A DNA stretch of 39,384 nt from NCBI RefSeq assembly GCF_006152145.1, contig NZ_VDFV01000037.1, positions 1 to 39,384 on the forward strand, in the 5' to 3' direction. Below the pieces are notes generated by a model that saw only the letters and a list, made by a program, of their open reading frames with translations, was not told the origin of the DNA and searched no databases. The stretch is from Rubellimicrobium roseum. Lineage in GTDB: Bacteria; Pseudomonadota; Alphaproteobacteria; Rhodobacterales; Rhodobacteraceae. Below, in pieces: positions 8,685-16,048 of the stretch. Numbering within the stretch: the stretch's first letter is position 1; the number at the start of each line of letters is the position of its first letter. The translations under genes were made by a program, and so were the position numbers.

Positions 8685-8944
8685 CCTGCTCGGTCCAGCG
8701 ATCTCCTCGGGTCACAGGCGAAGGCGCCGAGGGATCGCGTGTCTGGACGGTGTTGCCGTGACCGCCCCCACTCGCTCGGCGGAAGGGGCTGCGAAACCCT
8801 CGTGCCAGCGGCCTTGGCCGTGACCCTGGGTCCGTCGGGCGCTGGCCGGGGCATCCACTTTGTGCAGGGCGTGAGGGGGCGGTGACACGCTCCGGTCGGA
8901 GTGAGCCGGCCTCGACGCCCTCGTCACCAGCGGAAGGAATGAAA

Positions 8945-8970
8945 ACAGCGGCAGTTGTCCCTGCCGCTGT
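8945..8970 (-). terminator. Rho-independent terminator of the SGNH esterase gene
   Basis: ACAGCGGCAG (8945-8954) and CTGCCGCTGT (8961-8970) form a perfect 10-bp stem with a 6-base loop. Read on the minus strand the stem is followed by TTTCATTCC, a short T-run. It lies 28 bases past the esterase stop. The rest of the 8685-8997 gap, between two convergent genes, shows no other feature. Confidence 0.75.
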
Positions 8971-8997
8971 CGTGGCCCTGCCGGAGGCCTTCTCAGG

Positions 8998-10428
8998 TCA
9001 CTGGCTCACGCCCAGCAATCCAAGATCGATGGACTGGGCCATGGCCTCGTAGCCCGCGTCGTTGGGATGCAGGTGGTCGCCCTTGTCGAACTGGGCCTGG
9101 ATGCGGCCCGGGTTCTGCGGGTCCTCCACCACCTTGTCGAAGTCGATCACGCCGTCGAAGGCGCCGCTCGTGCGGATCCACTCGTTGACGGCTTGCCGCT
9201 TCGCTTCCTTCTCCTCGTTGTAGTAGCCTTCGAGCGGTCCGCCCTCGAAGGCGTTGTTGAAGGGCGTGAGCGTCGCGCCGATGATCCTCAGGTCATGGGC
9301 ATGGGCGCGATCTATGAGTTGCTGGTAGCCCTGGATGACCTGTTCGGCCGTCGGAGCGGGCTCGCCTTCGGGCACGAGCGCGCTGTCAGGCCAGCCGATG
9401 TCGTTGATCCCCATCATCAGCACCACGGTGTCGACGCCCGGATGGCTCAGCACGTCGCGGTCGAAGCGGGCCAGGGCGTTCTCGCCCATGCGGTCACGCA
9501 GCACGCGGGCGCCCGAGATGCCCTCGTTCAGGATCGTCACCTCGGCTCCCGTGGGGATGATCCGCTCGGCCAACTGATCCGGGTAGCGGTTGTCGGCATC
9601 CAGCGTGGACCCGTCGCCGTCCGTGATCGAGTCGCCGAAGAGCACGATGGAGCGCGTCTCGGGCGAGGCGTCGATCGCGATGCCGCTGAGCCATATACGA
9701 GACGGAAAGGTCTGCGTGACTTCGAATGCATCGTCGTCCGCGACGTTGCCGGCGCCGATGTAGGCGGTCTGCCGGGCATCGTTGTGCCAGGTCGTGGTGG
9801 GCGCGACCTCGGGCAGGTAGAGGCTGACGGCAACGCTTCCGAGATCCTCCACGGCGAGATCGACGGGATCGCTCCAGACCGGCGCGCCGGGGGGCACGAC
9901 GATGCTGGGCTCGCCGCCGAACGTGAGGGCTCTGCTGGAGCCGGTCTCGATGGCCCCGTCCTCGCCAGCCAGAGCCACATGCGCCTCGCCGATCACCAGC
10001 GGGTGCTCGCCATACTCGTTGGAGAACTCGATCCGGATTCGGTCACCACCCTGGCTCACCCGCGCGACCTGCCGGATCGTCTGATCGCGAAGCGAGCGGG
10101 GAATGCCGGCCGCCGCGAAGAAGTCGTCCCCCCAGTCCTGCTGCGGGCTCGCTGTCCAGGTGTCGATCCAGTTGCCGGTCCTCGCACCACCACCTGCTTC
10201 GGCGGAGATCGGTTCCTGTTGTTCGGCGCCGGTCGTCTGGTCCGCGCCGGTCGCCTCGACTCCGGTCTCGGGGTTGGTCGCTTGGTTCCCGGACCCGGTC
10301 GTGGCCTCTTGGGCGGCCGCCAGAAAGGGCTGCATTCCAAACAGGGCAGCGATCGTGACGAACGTCAGGGCTCGGCAGGGCCGCACCGTTGAGAGAGCCG
10401 CGGAACGGCCCAGCGTTGCGTTGAACAT
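8998..10428 (-). CDS. Exported SGNH/GDSL hydrolase (probable carbohydrate esterase)
   Basis: A 476-residue exported esterase. A signal peptide (about 1-40, ending in FLAAAQ) is followed by a Thr/Gly/Glu/Gln-rich linker (about 41-85). An N-terminal beta-rich domain (about 87-255) starts NWIDTWTASPQQDW, a common opening of two-domain GDSL esterases. The SGNH domain follows: block I GDSITDG with Ser267, block II with Gly in NEGISGARVL, block III GIND with Asn342, and block V DHLHPND with Asp451 and His454. All four catalytic-block residues are present, so the enzyme is probably active, most likely removing acyl groups from sugars or small esters. GGGAGGAGG precedes the ATG at 10428. It is divergent from the exported GH43 gene, suggesting joint action on an acetylated plant polysaccharide. 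Confidence 0.9.
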   Translation of the reverse strand: MFNATLGRSAALSTVRPCRALTFVTIAALFGMQPFLAAAQEATTGSGNQATNPETGVEATGADQTTGAEQQEPISAEAGGGARTGNWIDTWTASPQQDWGDDFFAAAGIPRSLRDQTIRQVARVSQGGDRIRIEFSNEYGEHPLVIGEAHVALAGEDGAIETGSSRALTFGGEPSIVVPPGAPVWSDPVDLAVEDLGSVAVSLYLPEVAPTTTWHNDARQTAYIGAGNVADDDAFEVTQTFPSRIWLSGIAIDASPETRSIVLFGDSITDGDGSTLDADNRYPDQLAERIIPTGAEVTILNEGISGARVLRDRMGENALARFDRDVLSHPGVDTVVLMMGINDIGWPDSALVPEGEPAPTAEQVIQGYQQLIDRAHAHDLRIIGATLTPFNNAFEGGPLEGYYNEEKEAKRQAVNEWIRTSGAFDGVIDFDKVVEDPQNPGRIQAQFDKGDHLHPNDAGYEAMAQSIDLGLLGVSQ

Positions 10429-10769
10429 GTATCCTCCTCCCGGACGGGTCAGGCCTGTTGGCCAGCCTGTCGTCTCCGTCCGGGCTAAGTTGTAGCTGGG
10501 TCGGGGGCCGCGTCGAGCCGCACGAAACCGGGCCGACGTTGACATCCGGTCCATGCTGCCTGGCCTCGTGCGGCACGCAAGATGGCGGATGAGGAGAGAT
10601 CGCCCTTGTGGAGGTCAGCTCCATCAGGCGGATTTTGCCCTCGGCAGGGGGCGAGGGGCAGGCGATGTACTTCCCAATCTGGAGTTGTGTCCGGTTGCCG
10701 CTTTCGCCTCGGACGCTAGGCTCCCAGAGCGCCTTGCAGATCGGACCAAGGTTCAGGGAGGACGTCGGT
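10429..10769. promoter_or_regulatory. Divergent intergenic region between SGNH esterase and GH43 genes
   Basis: This 341-base region must contain the promoters of both divergent genes. A TTGACA at 10539-10544 has no good -10 partner, and TTGCCG (10695-10700) with TAGGCT (10717-10722) is only a weak candidate for the GH43 promoter. No inverted repeat strong enough to call an operator was seen. The GH43 frame stays open upstream of its chosen start, but no signal peptide would result there. Confidence 0.4.
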
Positions 10770-12635
10770 ATGCGCCTTGCAGGTCGTTGGCTCCTGGGGG
10801 CCCTCCTCGGATGGGTGACAGGCACTGCACCCGTGCTGGGGCAGGCCGACCCGGACCGGAGTCCCGCGACCTTCTCGAATCCGCTGCCAGTCGAGGCGAA
10901 CGGCACGTCGGTCGACAGCTGCGCTGATCCGTCGGTTATCGAAGAGCTGGGGCAGGATGCGGGCTGGGTCATGTACTGCACGACCGATCCGCTCTCGGGC
11001 GAGGACCGCGACGCGACCGGCGACCTCCGCTTTCGCCTCCTGCCCATGTTCCAGTCCGATGATCTGGTCGGCTGGACCTACCGGGGCGACGCCTTCGATC
11101 GCGATGCGGAGACGGACACCCCTGCGCCGCCGGCCTGGGCTGCACCCTCTGCGCTGCTGTGGGCGCCCGAGGCGGAGGTGATCGGTGATCGATACTACCT
11201 GCTCTTCGGGGTCACGGACGTCATCGAGCAAGCGGGGGGCGAGCCGGGCTGCGCCACCGACGGGGCGATCGGCTACGCCGTCTCCGACAGCCCGTTCGGC
11301 CCTTGGGAGCCCTCATCCGAACCCCTTGTCGAGCCCCGCCGCAGCGCGCCGGGATGCGACTTTCTGTGGACCTACGATCCGGAGGTGATCGCCACACCCG
11401 ACGGACGGCACTTCCTGTATTACGGCAGCTACCATGGCGGCATCGAGGTGCGTGAACTCGCCGTCGCTCCCGACGGGGTGTTGAACGCTGACCCCGCCAC
11501 AGCCCGGCCAGTGGCGATCCCGAACCGCTACGAAGGAGCCGAGGTCATCCACCACGACGACGCCTACTGGCTTTTCGTCTCGGCCTCCAACTGCTGCAAC
11601 GGCCCGCAGACCGGCTATTCGGTGTTCGTCGGTCGCGCGACCAGCCCGACGGGTCCTTTCCTTGACCGTGACGGCGCATCGCTGCTCGACGCGCGGGTCG
11701 GCGGCACGCCCGTGCTGACGCAGAACGGCAACGGCTGGGTGGGGCCCGGGCACAACACGGTGCTCCAGGATCGGGCAGGCCAGTGGTGGACACTGTATCA
11801 CGCCATCGAAGAGGCCGACCCCTACTTCGCTGGCGAAGTGGGCTTCACGAGGCGGCCCGTCCTGCTTGACCGTCTGGACTGGGTCGAAGGCTGGCCCGTC
11901 GTGATCGGAGGGCCATCGACGGAGCCCCGCCCGGCTCCCGTCGTCCAGGCCGGTCAGGCTGGCGCGAAAGAGGCCCAGGTCGACCGCGCGGGGGGACCGC
12001 CGGGCGGTGCCCGGATCGCCGGCGTTTTGGACGAGTTCAACGGACCGGCGCTGGCGAGCGGGTGGGCTTGGGTGCGCGAGTCGCCAGAGGAGGAGATCGG
12101 CCTGGAAGGGGGCAGTCTCGGCCTTGGGACCACGGACACGGACCTTTACGGAGATCGCGACGATGCTCCTCTGCTCCTGAGGGAAGCGCCGGCCGGCGAC
12201 TACGTGCTGGAGACCAGGGTGGCCCTGGACGTTCCGGCCGACGGCTGCTGCCACAACTACGTGCAGGCCGGACTGGTCGTGCGCGGGGACGACGACAACT
12301 ACCTCAAGCTGGTGGTGGTCTCGATCTGGGAAACGCGCCAGACGGAGTTCGCCCGAGAGATGGCGCCGGTGCCGGAGGGCTTCCCCCACTACGGCAGCAG
12401 CGTGGCGGGGCCGCCGGGCGGGGAGTGGACCTGGCTGCGCCTGGCGGTGAGCCGGATCGGGGAGGGTGAAAGCTATACCGCCTATACGAGCCGGGATGGC
12501 GAGAGATGGGTGCAGGGCTCGACCTGGACCCACGATCTCGGGCCGGAGGCGCAAATCGGCCTTGCCTCAATGGGCGGGCCAGGGGACTTCATGGCGCGGT
12601 TCGACTACCTGCGCGTCCTTGACGTTGACGGTTGA
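10770..12635 (+). CDS. Exported GH43-type glycosidase with C-terminal beta-sandwich domain
   Basis: A 621-residue exported five-bladed beta-propeller glycosidase of the GH43 type. The signal peptide (about 1-24, VLGQA) fixes the start at 10770, with GGGAGGA upstream; a longer in-frame start would bury it. The catalytic triad is visible: Asp53 in SCADPSVI (base), Asp203 in WTYDPEVI (pKa modulator) and Glu258 in YEGAEVIHHDD (acid). The family cleaves alpha-L-arabinofuranosyl or beta-xylosyl linkages in arabinan and xylan. From about residue 415 a second domain (DEFNGPALASGWAWVRE start) resembles the concanavalin-like module found behind many GH43 domains. Two vicinal cysteine pairs (NCCNG, GCCHN) could form disulfides in the periplasm. 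Divergent neighbour: the SGNH esterase. Confidence 0.9.
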   Translation: MRLAGRWLLGALLGWVTGTAPVLGQADPDRSPATFSNPLPVEANGTSVDSCADPSVIEELGQDAGWVMYCTTDPLSGEDRDATGDLRFRLLPMFQSDDLVGWTYRGDAFDRDAETDTPAPPAWAAPSALLWAPEAEVIGDRYYLLFGVTDVIEQAGGEPGCATDGAIGYAVSDSPFGPWEPSSEPLVEPRRSAPGCDFLWTYDPEVIATPDGRHFLYYGSYHGGIEVRELAVAPDGVLNADPATARPVAIPNRYEGAEVIHHDDAYWLFVSASNCCNGPQTGYSVFVGRATSPTGPFLDRDGASLLDARVGGTPVLTQNGNGWVGPGHNTVLQDRAGQWWTLYHAIEEADPYFAGEVGFTRRPVLLDRLDWVEGWPVVIGGPSTEPRPAPVVQAGQAGAKEAQVDRAGGPPGGARIAGVLDEFNGPALASGWAWVRESPEEEIGLEGGSLGLGTTDTDLYGDRDDAPLLLREAPAGDYVLETRVALDVPADGCCHNYVQAGLVVRGDDDNYLKLVVVSIWETRQTEFAREMAPVPEGFPHYGSSVAGPPGGEWTWLRLAVSRIGEGESYTAYTSRDGERWVQGSTWTHDLGPEAQIGLASMGGPGDFMARFDYLRVLDVDG

Positions 12636-12654
12636 CGGAGCGGCACAGGCTCCG
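12636..12654 (+). terminator. Weak hairpin directly after the GH43 stop
   Basis: CGGAGC (12636-12641) and GCTCCG (12649-12654) form a 6-bp stem with a 7-base loop immediately after the stop codon. No T-run follows, so it may only stabilise the transcript end. Confidence 0.25.
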
Positions 12655-13226
12655 GGCGCTGATGCTGAAGCTCCGGGCCTCGCTGACAGCCACCCACGCG
12701 ACGTCCTGAAGGTTCTTGGTCGGCCGATGGTTCGAGTGGACCTGGACCGTGCGCGCGAGCCGGTGGAAGGCGAGGGGGCCAGCAGACAATCGGGTCCGTT
12801 CTGGGCCTTCAATCCGAGATGGCGGAGCGCACGGATGAGGTGCACCGACCGGTGCTGGCAATCACGACGACAGATGCTGTCTGTCGGTGGCTGACTCGTG
12901 GGCCAAGGCTCGGCCCATTGCCGGCGCTCGCCCATCGCACCGCCGTGGACGGCCTGAGCCCGTTTCGGAATTCTCAGCTATGAGCGTTCAATGTGGGCTA
13001 AGGCCATAGAAGTCCCCCATCGGGCGAGCCGGCACATTACCCGATGCGAACCGAACGGGGCGCTCTCTCTTCTGCGATGCCGCTACAACGAACGACGGGA
13101 CCGCTACTGGCGGGTGGTCGGGCGCAGGCTGGCCCGGCTCAACCGCTTCCACCGCCTCGCCATCCACGGAGCCTTCGTCCTTTTCCGATGCGCCTACATC
13201 GGCCGCAACCGGATCGGAAGGTGCCG
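12655..13226. other. Convergent gap with no recognised gene
   Basis: About 570 bases between the GH43 gene and the Crp/Fnr-type gene, which converge here. A short plus-strand frame (12991-13230) is rich in Arg and His but resembles no family and overlaps the 3' end of the regulator; it is not called. No terminator with a T-run was seen. Confidence 0.45.
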
Positions 13227-13976
13227 TTAGTCACCTCCGTCGGGGGCAAAGTCGCGCCCGGACACCTTGATGAGCGCCGGAAGGTTGACGACGTCGAACC
13301 TGTATGGGTCGGTGATGTGGATGATGCCCTTGTCGGCCAGTTCATGGAACGCCCGACTGAGGGTCTCCGGGCGAGTGCCCAGGTAGGAGGCCAGGTCCTC
13401 GCGGGAGAGCGGCACCTGAAGCGTCATGGGGGCTCGTGCGTCCGGGAGCCCGCCTCCGTGCCGACTCATCAGCAGGATGAGGAACGAGGCCACTCGCTCG
13501 ATGACCTTGGAGCCGTTGAGCAGGAGGACCCACTCGCGAGCTATGTCCAGCTCGTCGAGGACGTGGGTCAGCAGGACACGTTCCACCTCCGCGTCCTTGG
13601 CCACAAGAGCCTCGAAGTGCGCTCGGTCGAAGCAGATCAGGCGCGCCTCGGACAGTGACTCGACATGGTGCCGGGAGCGACCGCTGAAGATCCGCCCATA
13701 CATGTCGGTTGGCGCCAGCAAGCCGCTGATCTGCGCTCGGCCGCTCGGGAGGAATCTGGTCAGGGCCAGGATGCCGCTCAGCACGAAGCCTATCTCGTTC
13801 GGCCGCTCTCCCTCGCGCACCAGAACGGTCTTGGCGGGCACGGTCCGGACACGGGCCATTCCGTCCAGCCGTGCCCTGCTCTCGGCCGAGAAGGTTTCCA
13901 GCAGGAGCGACAGGTACCCGCCGGCGGGGACGAAGGGGTCGATACCCTGACCGGCATGGGATGTGGTGCCCCGCAT
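13227..13976 (-). CDS. Crp/Fnr-family regulator, FixK/Dnr-like (no iron-sulfur cysteines)
   Basis: A 249-residue transcription factor. The N-terminal cyclic-nucleotide-type beta roll (about 25-140) includes VLVREGERPNEIGFVLSGILAL and a degenerate sugar/phosphate cassette. A long dimer helix (about 135-165) follows, then a winged HTH (about 185-235). The recognition helix REDLASYLGTRPETLSRAFHEL contains E204, S207 and R208, the E--SR pattern by which FNR and FixK proteins read TTGAT half-sites. The N-terminal cysteine cluster of oxygen-sensing FNR is missing, so it is more like FixK, Dnr or NnrR, which act downstream of another sensor or sense NO through haem. AAGGAGG lies 7 bases before the ATG at 13976; an ATG at 13979 is also possible. 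A perfect FNR-type box lies 111 bases upstream. Confidence 0.9.
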   Translation of the reverse strand: MRGTTSHAGQGIDPFVPAGGYLSLLLETFSAESRARLDGMARVRTVPAKTVLVREGERPNEIGFVLSGILALTRFLPSGRAQISGLLAPTDMYGRIFSGRSRHHVESLSEARLICFDRAHFEALVAKDAEVERVLLTHVLDELDIAREWVLLLNGSKVIERVASFLILLMSRHGGGLPDARAPMTLQVPLSREDLASYLGTRPETLSRAFHELADKGIIHITDPYRFDVVNLPALIKVSGRDFAPDGGD

Positions 13977-14086
13977 CATCCGGCCTCCTTGCAACCCACA
14001 CGCTCGGAGGCCCTCCCGGGCACGAGCAGAACCACCTACATGGGACAACTCTAGCACGAACGGAGGACGCTTTCGCGCCTCTTCTC

Positions 14087-14100
14087 TTGATGACCATCAA
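14087..14100. promoter_or_regulatory. Perfect FNR/FixK-type box (TTGAT-N4-ATCAA)
   Basis: TTGAT (14087-14091), GACC, then ATCAA (14096-14100) match the FNR/FixK consensus exactly. The site lies in the divergent region between the Crp/Fnr-type gene and the small exported-protein gene, about 97 bases before the latter's ATG. The neighbouring regulator carries the matching E--SR recognition residues, so autoregulation, control of the small protein, or both are likely. Confidence 0.8.
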
Positions 14101-14190
14101 TGCGTGCCGCGGACGGGCGTGGCAGGCTGGCGGCGGTCCGAAACCCTGAGGGTGACGAGGACCAGTGCACCTCATGGAGAGGGGGTTATC

Positions 14191-14520
14191 ATGAACAAGT
14201 TACTCGTCCTGGCCGCCGCGGCCCTGGTTGGGTCCGCGCCGGTCGCATCCGCCGAGAACCACTTTTCGCTCTCGAACGTGCAGGACCGCAATCACACCGC
14301 AGTGTTCCAGACGATCAGAACCGACGGTCCCGGAAGGATCGAGGTCTACAGCCTCCAGACCGGAAAACAGGGCGTCCTGCTCGGCTCCAGAGCCCTGCGC
14401 CATGGCATAAACACCGATGTCAGGGTCCCCTTGATGGGGCACTCCGCCGACAAGGGTCTGGCTGTCCTCTCGGTGGAGGGCGAGGTCGTCGCGATGCAGG
14501 AGGTCCGCTTCCGTAACTGA
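14191..14520 (+). CDS. Small exported protein of unknown function
   Basis: A 109-residue protein with a clear Sec signal peptide (MNKLLVLAAAALVGSAPVASA, cleavage at ASA/EN). The mature part, about 88 residues, is beta-rich: NHTAVFQTIRTDGPGRIEVYSLQTGKQ, then a strand pair ending LAVLSVEGEVVAMQEVRFRN. It has no cysteine and no membrane segment, so it should be soluble in the periplasm. I do not recognise the family. A GAGAGGGGG stretch precedes the ATG, and a perfect FNR-type box lies about 90-104 bases upstream, suggesting expression under low oxygen or nitrosative stress. A strong hairpin follows the stop. Confidence 0.8.
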   Translation: MNKLLVLAAAALVGSAPVASAENHFSLSNVQDRNHTAVFQTIRTDGPGRIEVYSLQTGKQGVLLGSRALRHGINTDVRVPLMGHSADKGLAVLSVEGEVVAMQEVRFRN

Positions 14521-14553
14521 CGGAATCGAACCCTGCGCCTATGTCACCGTGCG

Positions 14554-14581
14554 GCGGGCGTCAGCTAGGTCTGGCGCCCGC
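14554..14581 (+). terminator. Terminator-like hairpin after the small exported-protein gene
   Basis: GCGGGCGTCAG (14554-14564) pairs with CTGGCGCCCGC (14571-14581): an 11-bp stem with one G-T pair and a 6-base loop, 33 bases past the stop codon. Only a weak T content follows (TCCGTTGTAT). It could also serve the convergent LacI-type gene. Confidence 0.5.
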
Positions 14582-14761
14582 TCCGTTGTATACCCAGGTG
14601 GACGGATCGATCTGACACGCAAGCGGACCGCTCCGGGTCGGCCTGAGTCGCATGTGGCGGGGGCAAGGAGGTGGGATGGTGCTGCGAGACACACTCGAAC
14701 TCTCGACCTCACCCTTGGCGGGGTTCGAGATGCGCCGGAGCAATCCGCCTTTCATCCGGAC

Positions 14762-15862
14762 CTATCCAAGCGCTGGTTCCTCGACAGGCAGCCGGCCTAA
14801 ACGATCCGTGCTCTTGCGGAAGGATACCTCCGTTCCAAGATCGACGATTGGCTCGGAGTTGGGCTGACCTTGCATGGCGGCAAGCGCCTCTTCAACAGCG
14901 CGGAGCCCGATCTCGTAGCGCGGTGTACGAAGGCTCGTGAGACTGGGATGCGCGCCCATTATCATGTAGCTGTCGTTGAAGCCGGCAATTCCAAGGCTCT
15001 CGGGCACCCGCAATCCCTGGGCGATGGCCTCGAACAGCACTCCTAGCGCTAAGGGGTCGTTGTTGCAGAACACCGCATCGACCTTCGGACTGAGATCAAG
15101 AAGCTTCCGAAGCGCTGCGCGGGCATGGAGAGGGGTGACCACCTCGCCACGGTGATGGCGCTGCTCACCATCCTGACCCAAGTCCGCCTGGGTCACCAGA
15201 AGGGAAGGGTCGAACAGGCCCGCTTCCTCGAGAGCTTGCTGCCAACCTTGCAGGCGTCCTGCGGACCTGGTGTTCATCCAGCCGACCAGGAACATGTAAC
15301 CGATGCGTCGGTAGCCTTGGTCGATGAGATGGCGGGTCATCTTGTATCCGGCTTCCACATGCGAGAAGCCGACGACTCGGTCGATGGGATCGGGGGTAAG
15401 GTCCATGATCTGGACGACCGGACAACCTGCATCGGCCAGCATGCTGCGCGCCAGAGGGCTTTGATCGACGCCCGAGACGATCATCGCAGCCGGCTTGTGC
15501 CTCAGGAACTCGCCGATGAGGCGCTCCTCCTCCGCCGGGTCGTAATGGGTGTTGCCCAGGTGAACGCGCAGGGACGTGGGCTGCACGGCGTCGTACACGC
15601 CCCGGAGGACATCGCTGAAGATGTGCTGGGCGAGCGACGGCACGATGACGCCGACCACATGCGTCCGGGTCGACGCCAGGGCTCGTGCGTTCAGGTTCGG
15701 ACGATAGCCGAGCCGCTCGACGGCGGCCATGACCCGCTCGCGAAGGTCGGCGGACACGACGCCGGGAGTGTTGATGGCTCGTGAGGCTGTGATCGGGCTG
15801 CAATGCGCCATCCGGGCAACGTCCGTGAGGGTCGGTCGTTTGTCTGCTCTCGTGCTGCTCAC
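14762..15862 (-). CDS. LacI-family regulator of cassette 1
   Basis: A 366-residue LacI/GalR-type regulator. The N-terminal HTH is at about 10-33 (TLTDVARMAHCSPITASRAINTPG), with the hinge helix near 55-65 (NLNARALAS). The periplasmic-binding-protein-like effector domain runs from about 68 (VVGVIVPSLAQHIFSDVLRGV) to about 345 (FCNNDPLALG, GIAGFNDSYM). It resembles the GntR-type subgroup that senses sugar or sugar-acid inducers. The start is a GTG at 15862; no ATG is in frame upstream and the ribosome-binding site (AGGA one base away) is poor, so expression is probably low, as expected for a repressor. It is divergent from the binding-protein gene of cassette 1 and faces two LacI-type operators. 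Confidence 0.93.
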   Translation of the reverse strand: MSSTRADKRPTLTDVARMAHCSPITASRAINTPGVVSADLRERVMAAVERLGYRPNLNARALASTRTHVVGVIVPSLAQHIFSDVLRGVYDAVQPTSLRVHLGNTHYDPAEEERLIGEFLRHKPAAMIVSGVDQSPLARSMLADAGCPVVQIMDLTPDPIDRVVGFSHVEAGYKMTRHLIDQGYRRIGYMFLVGWMNTRSAGRLQGWQQALEEAGLFDPSLLVTQADLGQDGEQRHHRGEVVTPLHARAALRKLLDLSPKVDAVFCNNDPLALGVLFEAIAQGLRVPESLGIAGFNDSYMIMGAHPSLTSLRTPRYEIGLRAVEEALAAMQGQPNSEPIVDLGTEVSFRKSTDRLGRLPVEEPALG

Positions 15863-15912
15863 GTCCTGACATCCCGTCTGCCACGTCCAGTTGGTAGCAT
15901 GAGCCTTTATTG

Positions 15913-15942
15913 TTGACCAACCAGATATGACAGCGCTACCAT
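15913..15942 (+). promoter_or_regulatory. Candidate promoter of cassette 1
   Basis: TTGACC (15913-15918, 5 of 6 with the -35 consensus) and TACCAT (15937-15942, 4 of 6 with the -10) are 18 bases apart and point to the binding-protein gene. The first LacI-type operator covers the spacer and most of the -10, a typical repression layout. Confidence 0.5.
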
Positions 15943-15962
15943 TTCAGATGACAGCGCTACCA
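15927..15962. promoter_or_regulatory. Tandem LacI-type operators, 21 bp apart
   Basis: The 15-base word ATGACAGCGCTACCA occurs twice, at 15927-15941 and 15948-15962. Each copy is an imperfect palindrome around a central GC (TGacAGCGCTacCA), as LacI-family proteins require. The 21-base repeat puts both sites on the same face of the helix, two turns apart. A further half-site TGGTAGC lies at 15892-15898, near the start of the regulator gene. The adjacent LacI-type protein is the obvious ligand. Confidence 0.8.
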
Positions 15963-16048
15963 AGAAACGAATCGGGTCCGGTGCAAAGGCCGGCCACGAT
16001 GCGCGAAGCCGACCCGGAGGAGGGGCGGCACCCAAGGGAGGAAAATCG

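Noticed and set aside
10539-10567. TTGACA as a promoter for the GH43 gene
   Set aside because: The sequence 17 bases further on has no similarity to a -10 element.
12991-13230. Short Arg/His-rich plus-strand frame
   Set aside because: No ribosome-binding site, no family resemblance, and it overlaps the 3' end of the Crp/Fnr-type gene.
14690-14745. tRNA-like words on the minus strand (TTCGAGT loop-like, GCC with flanking AA)
   Set aside because: The stems do not pair: the T-arm would need insertions and the anticodon stem has several mismatches. No cloverleaf could be built.
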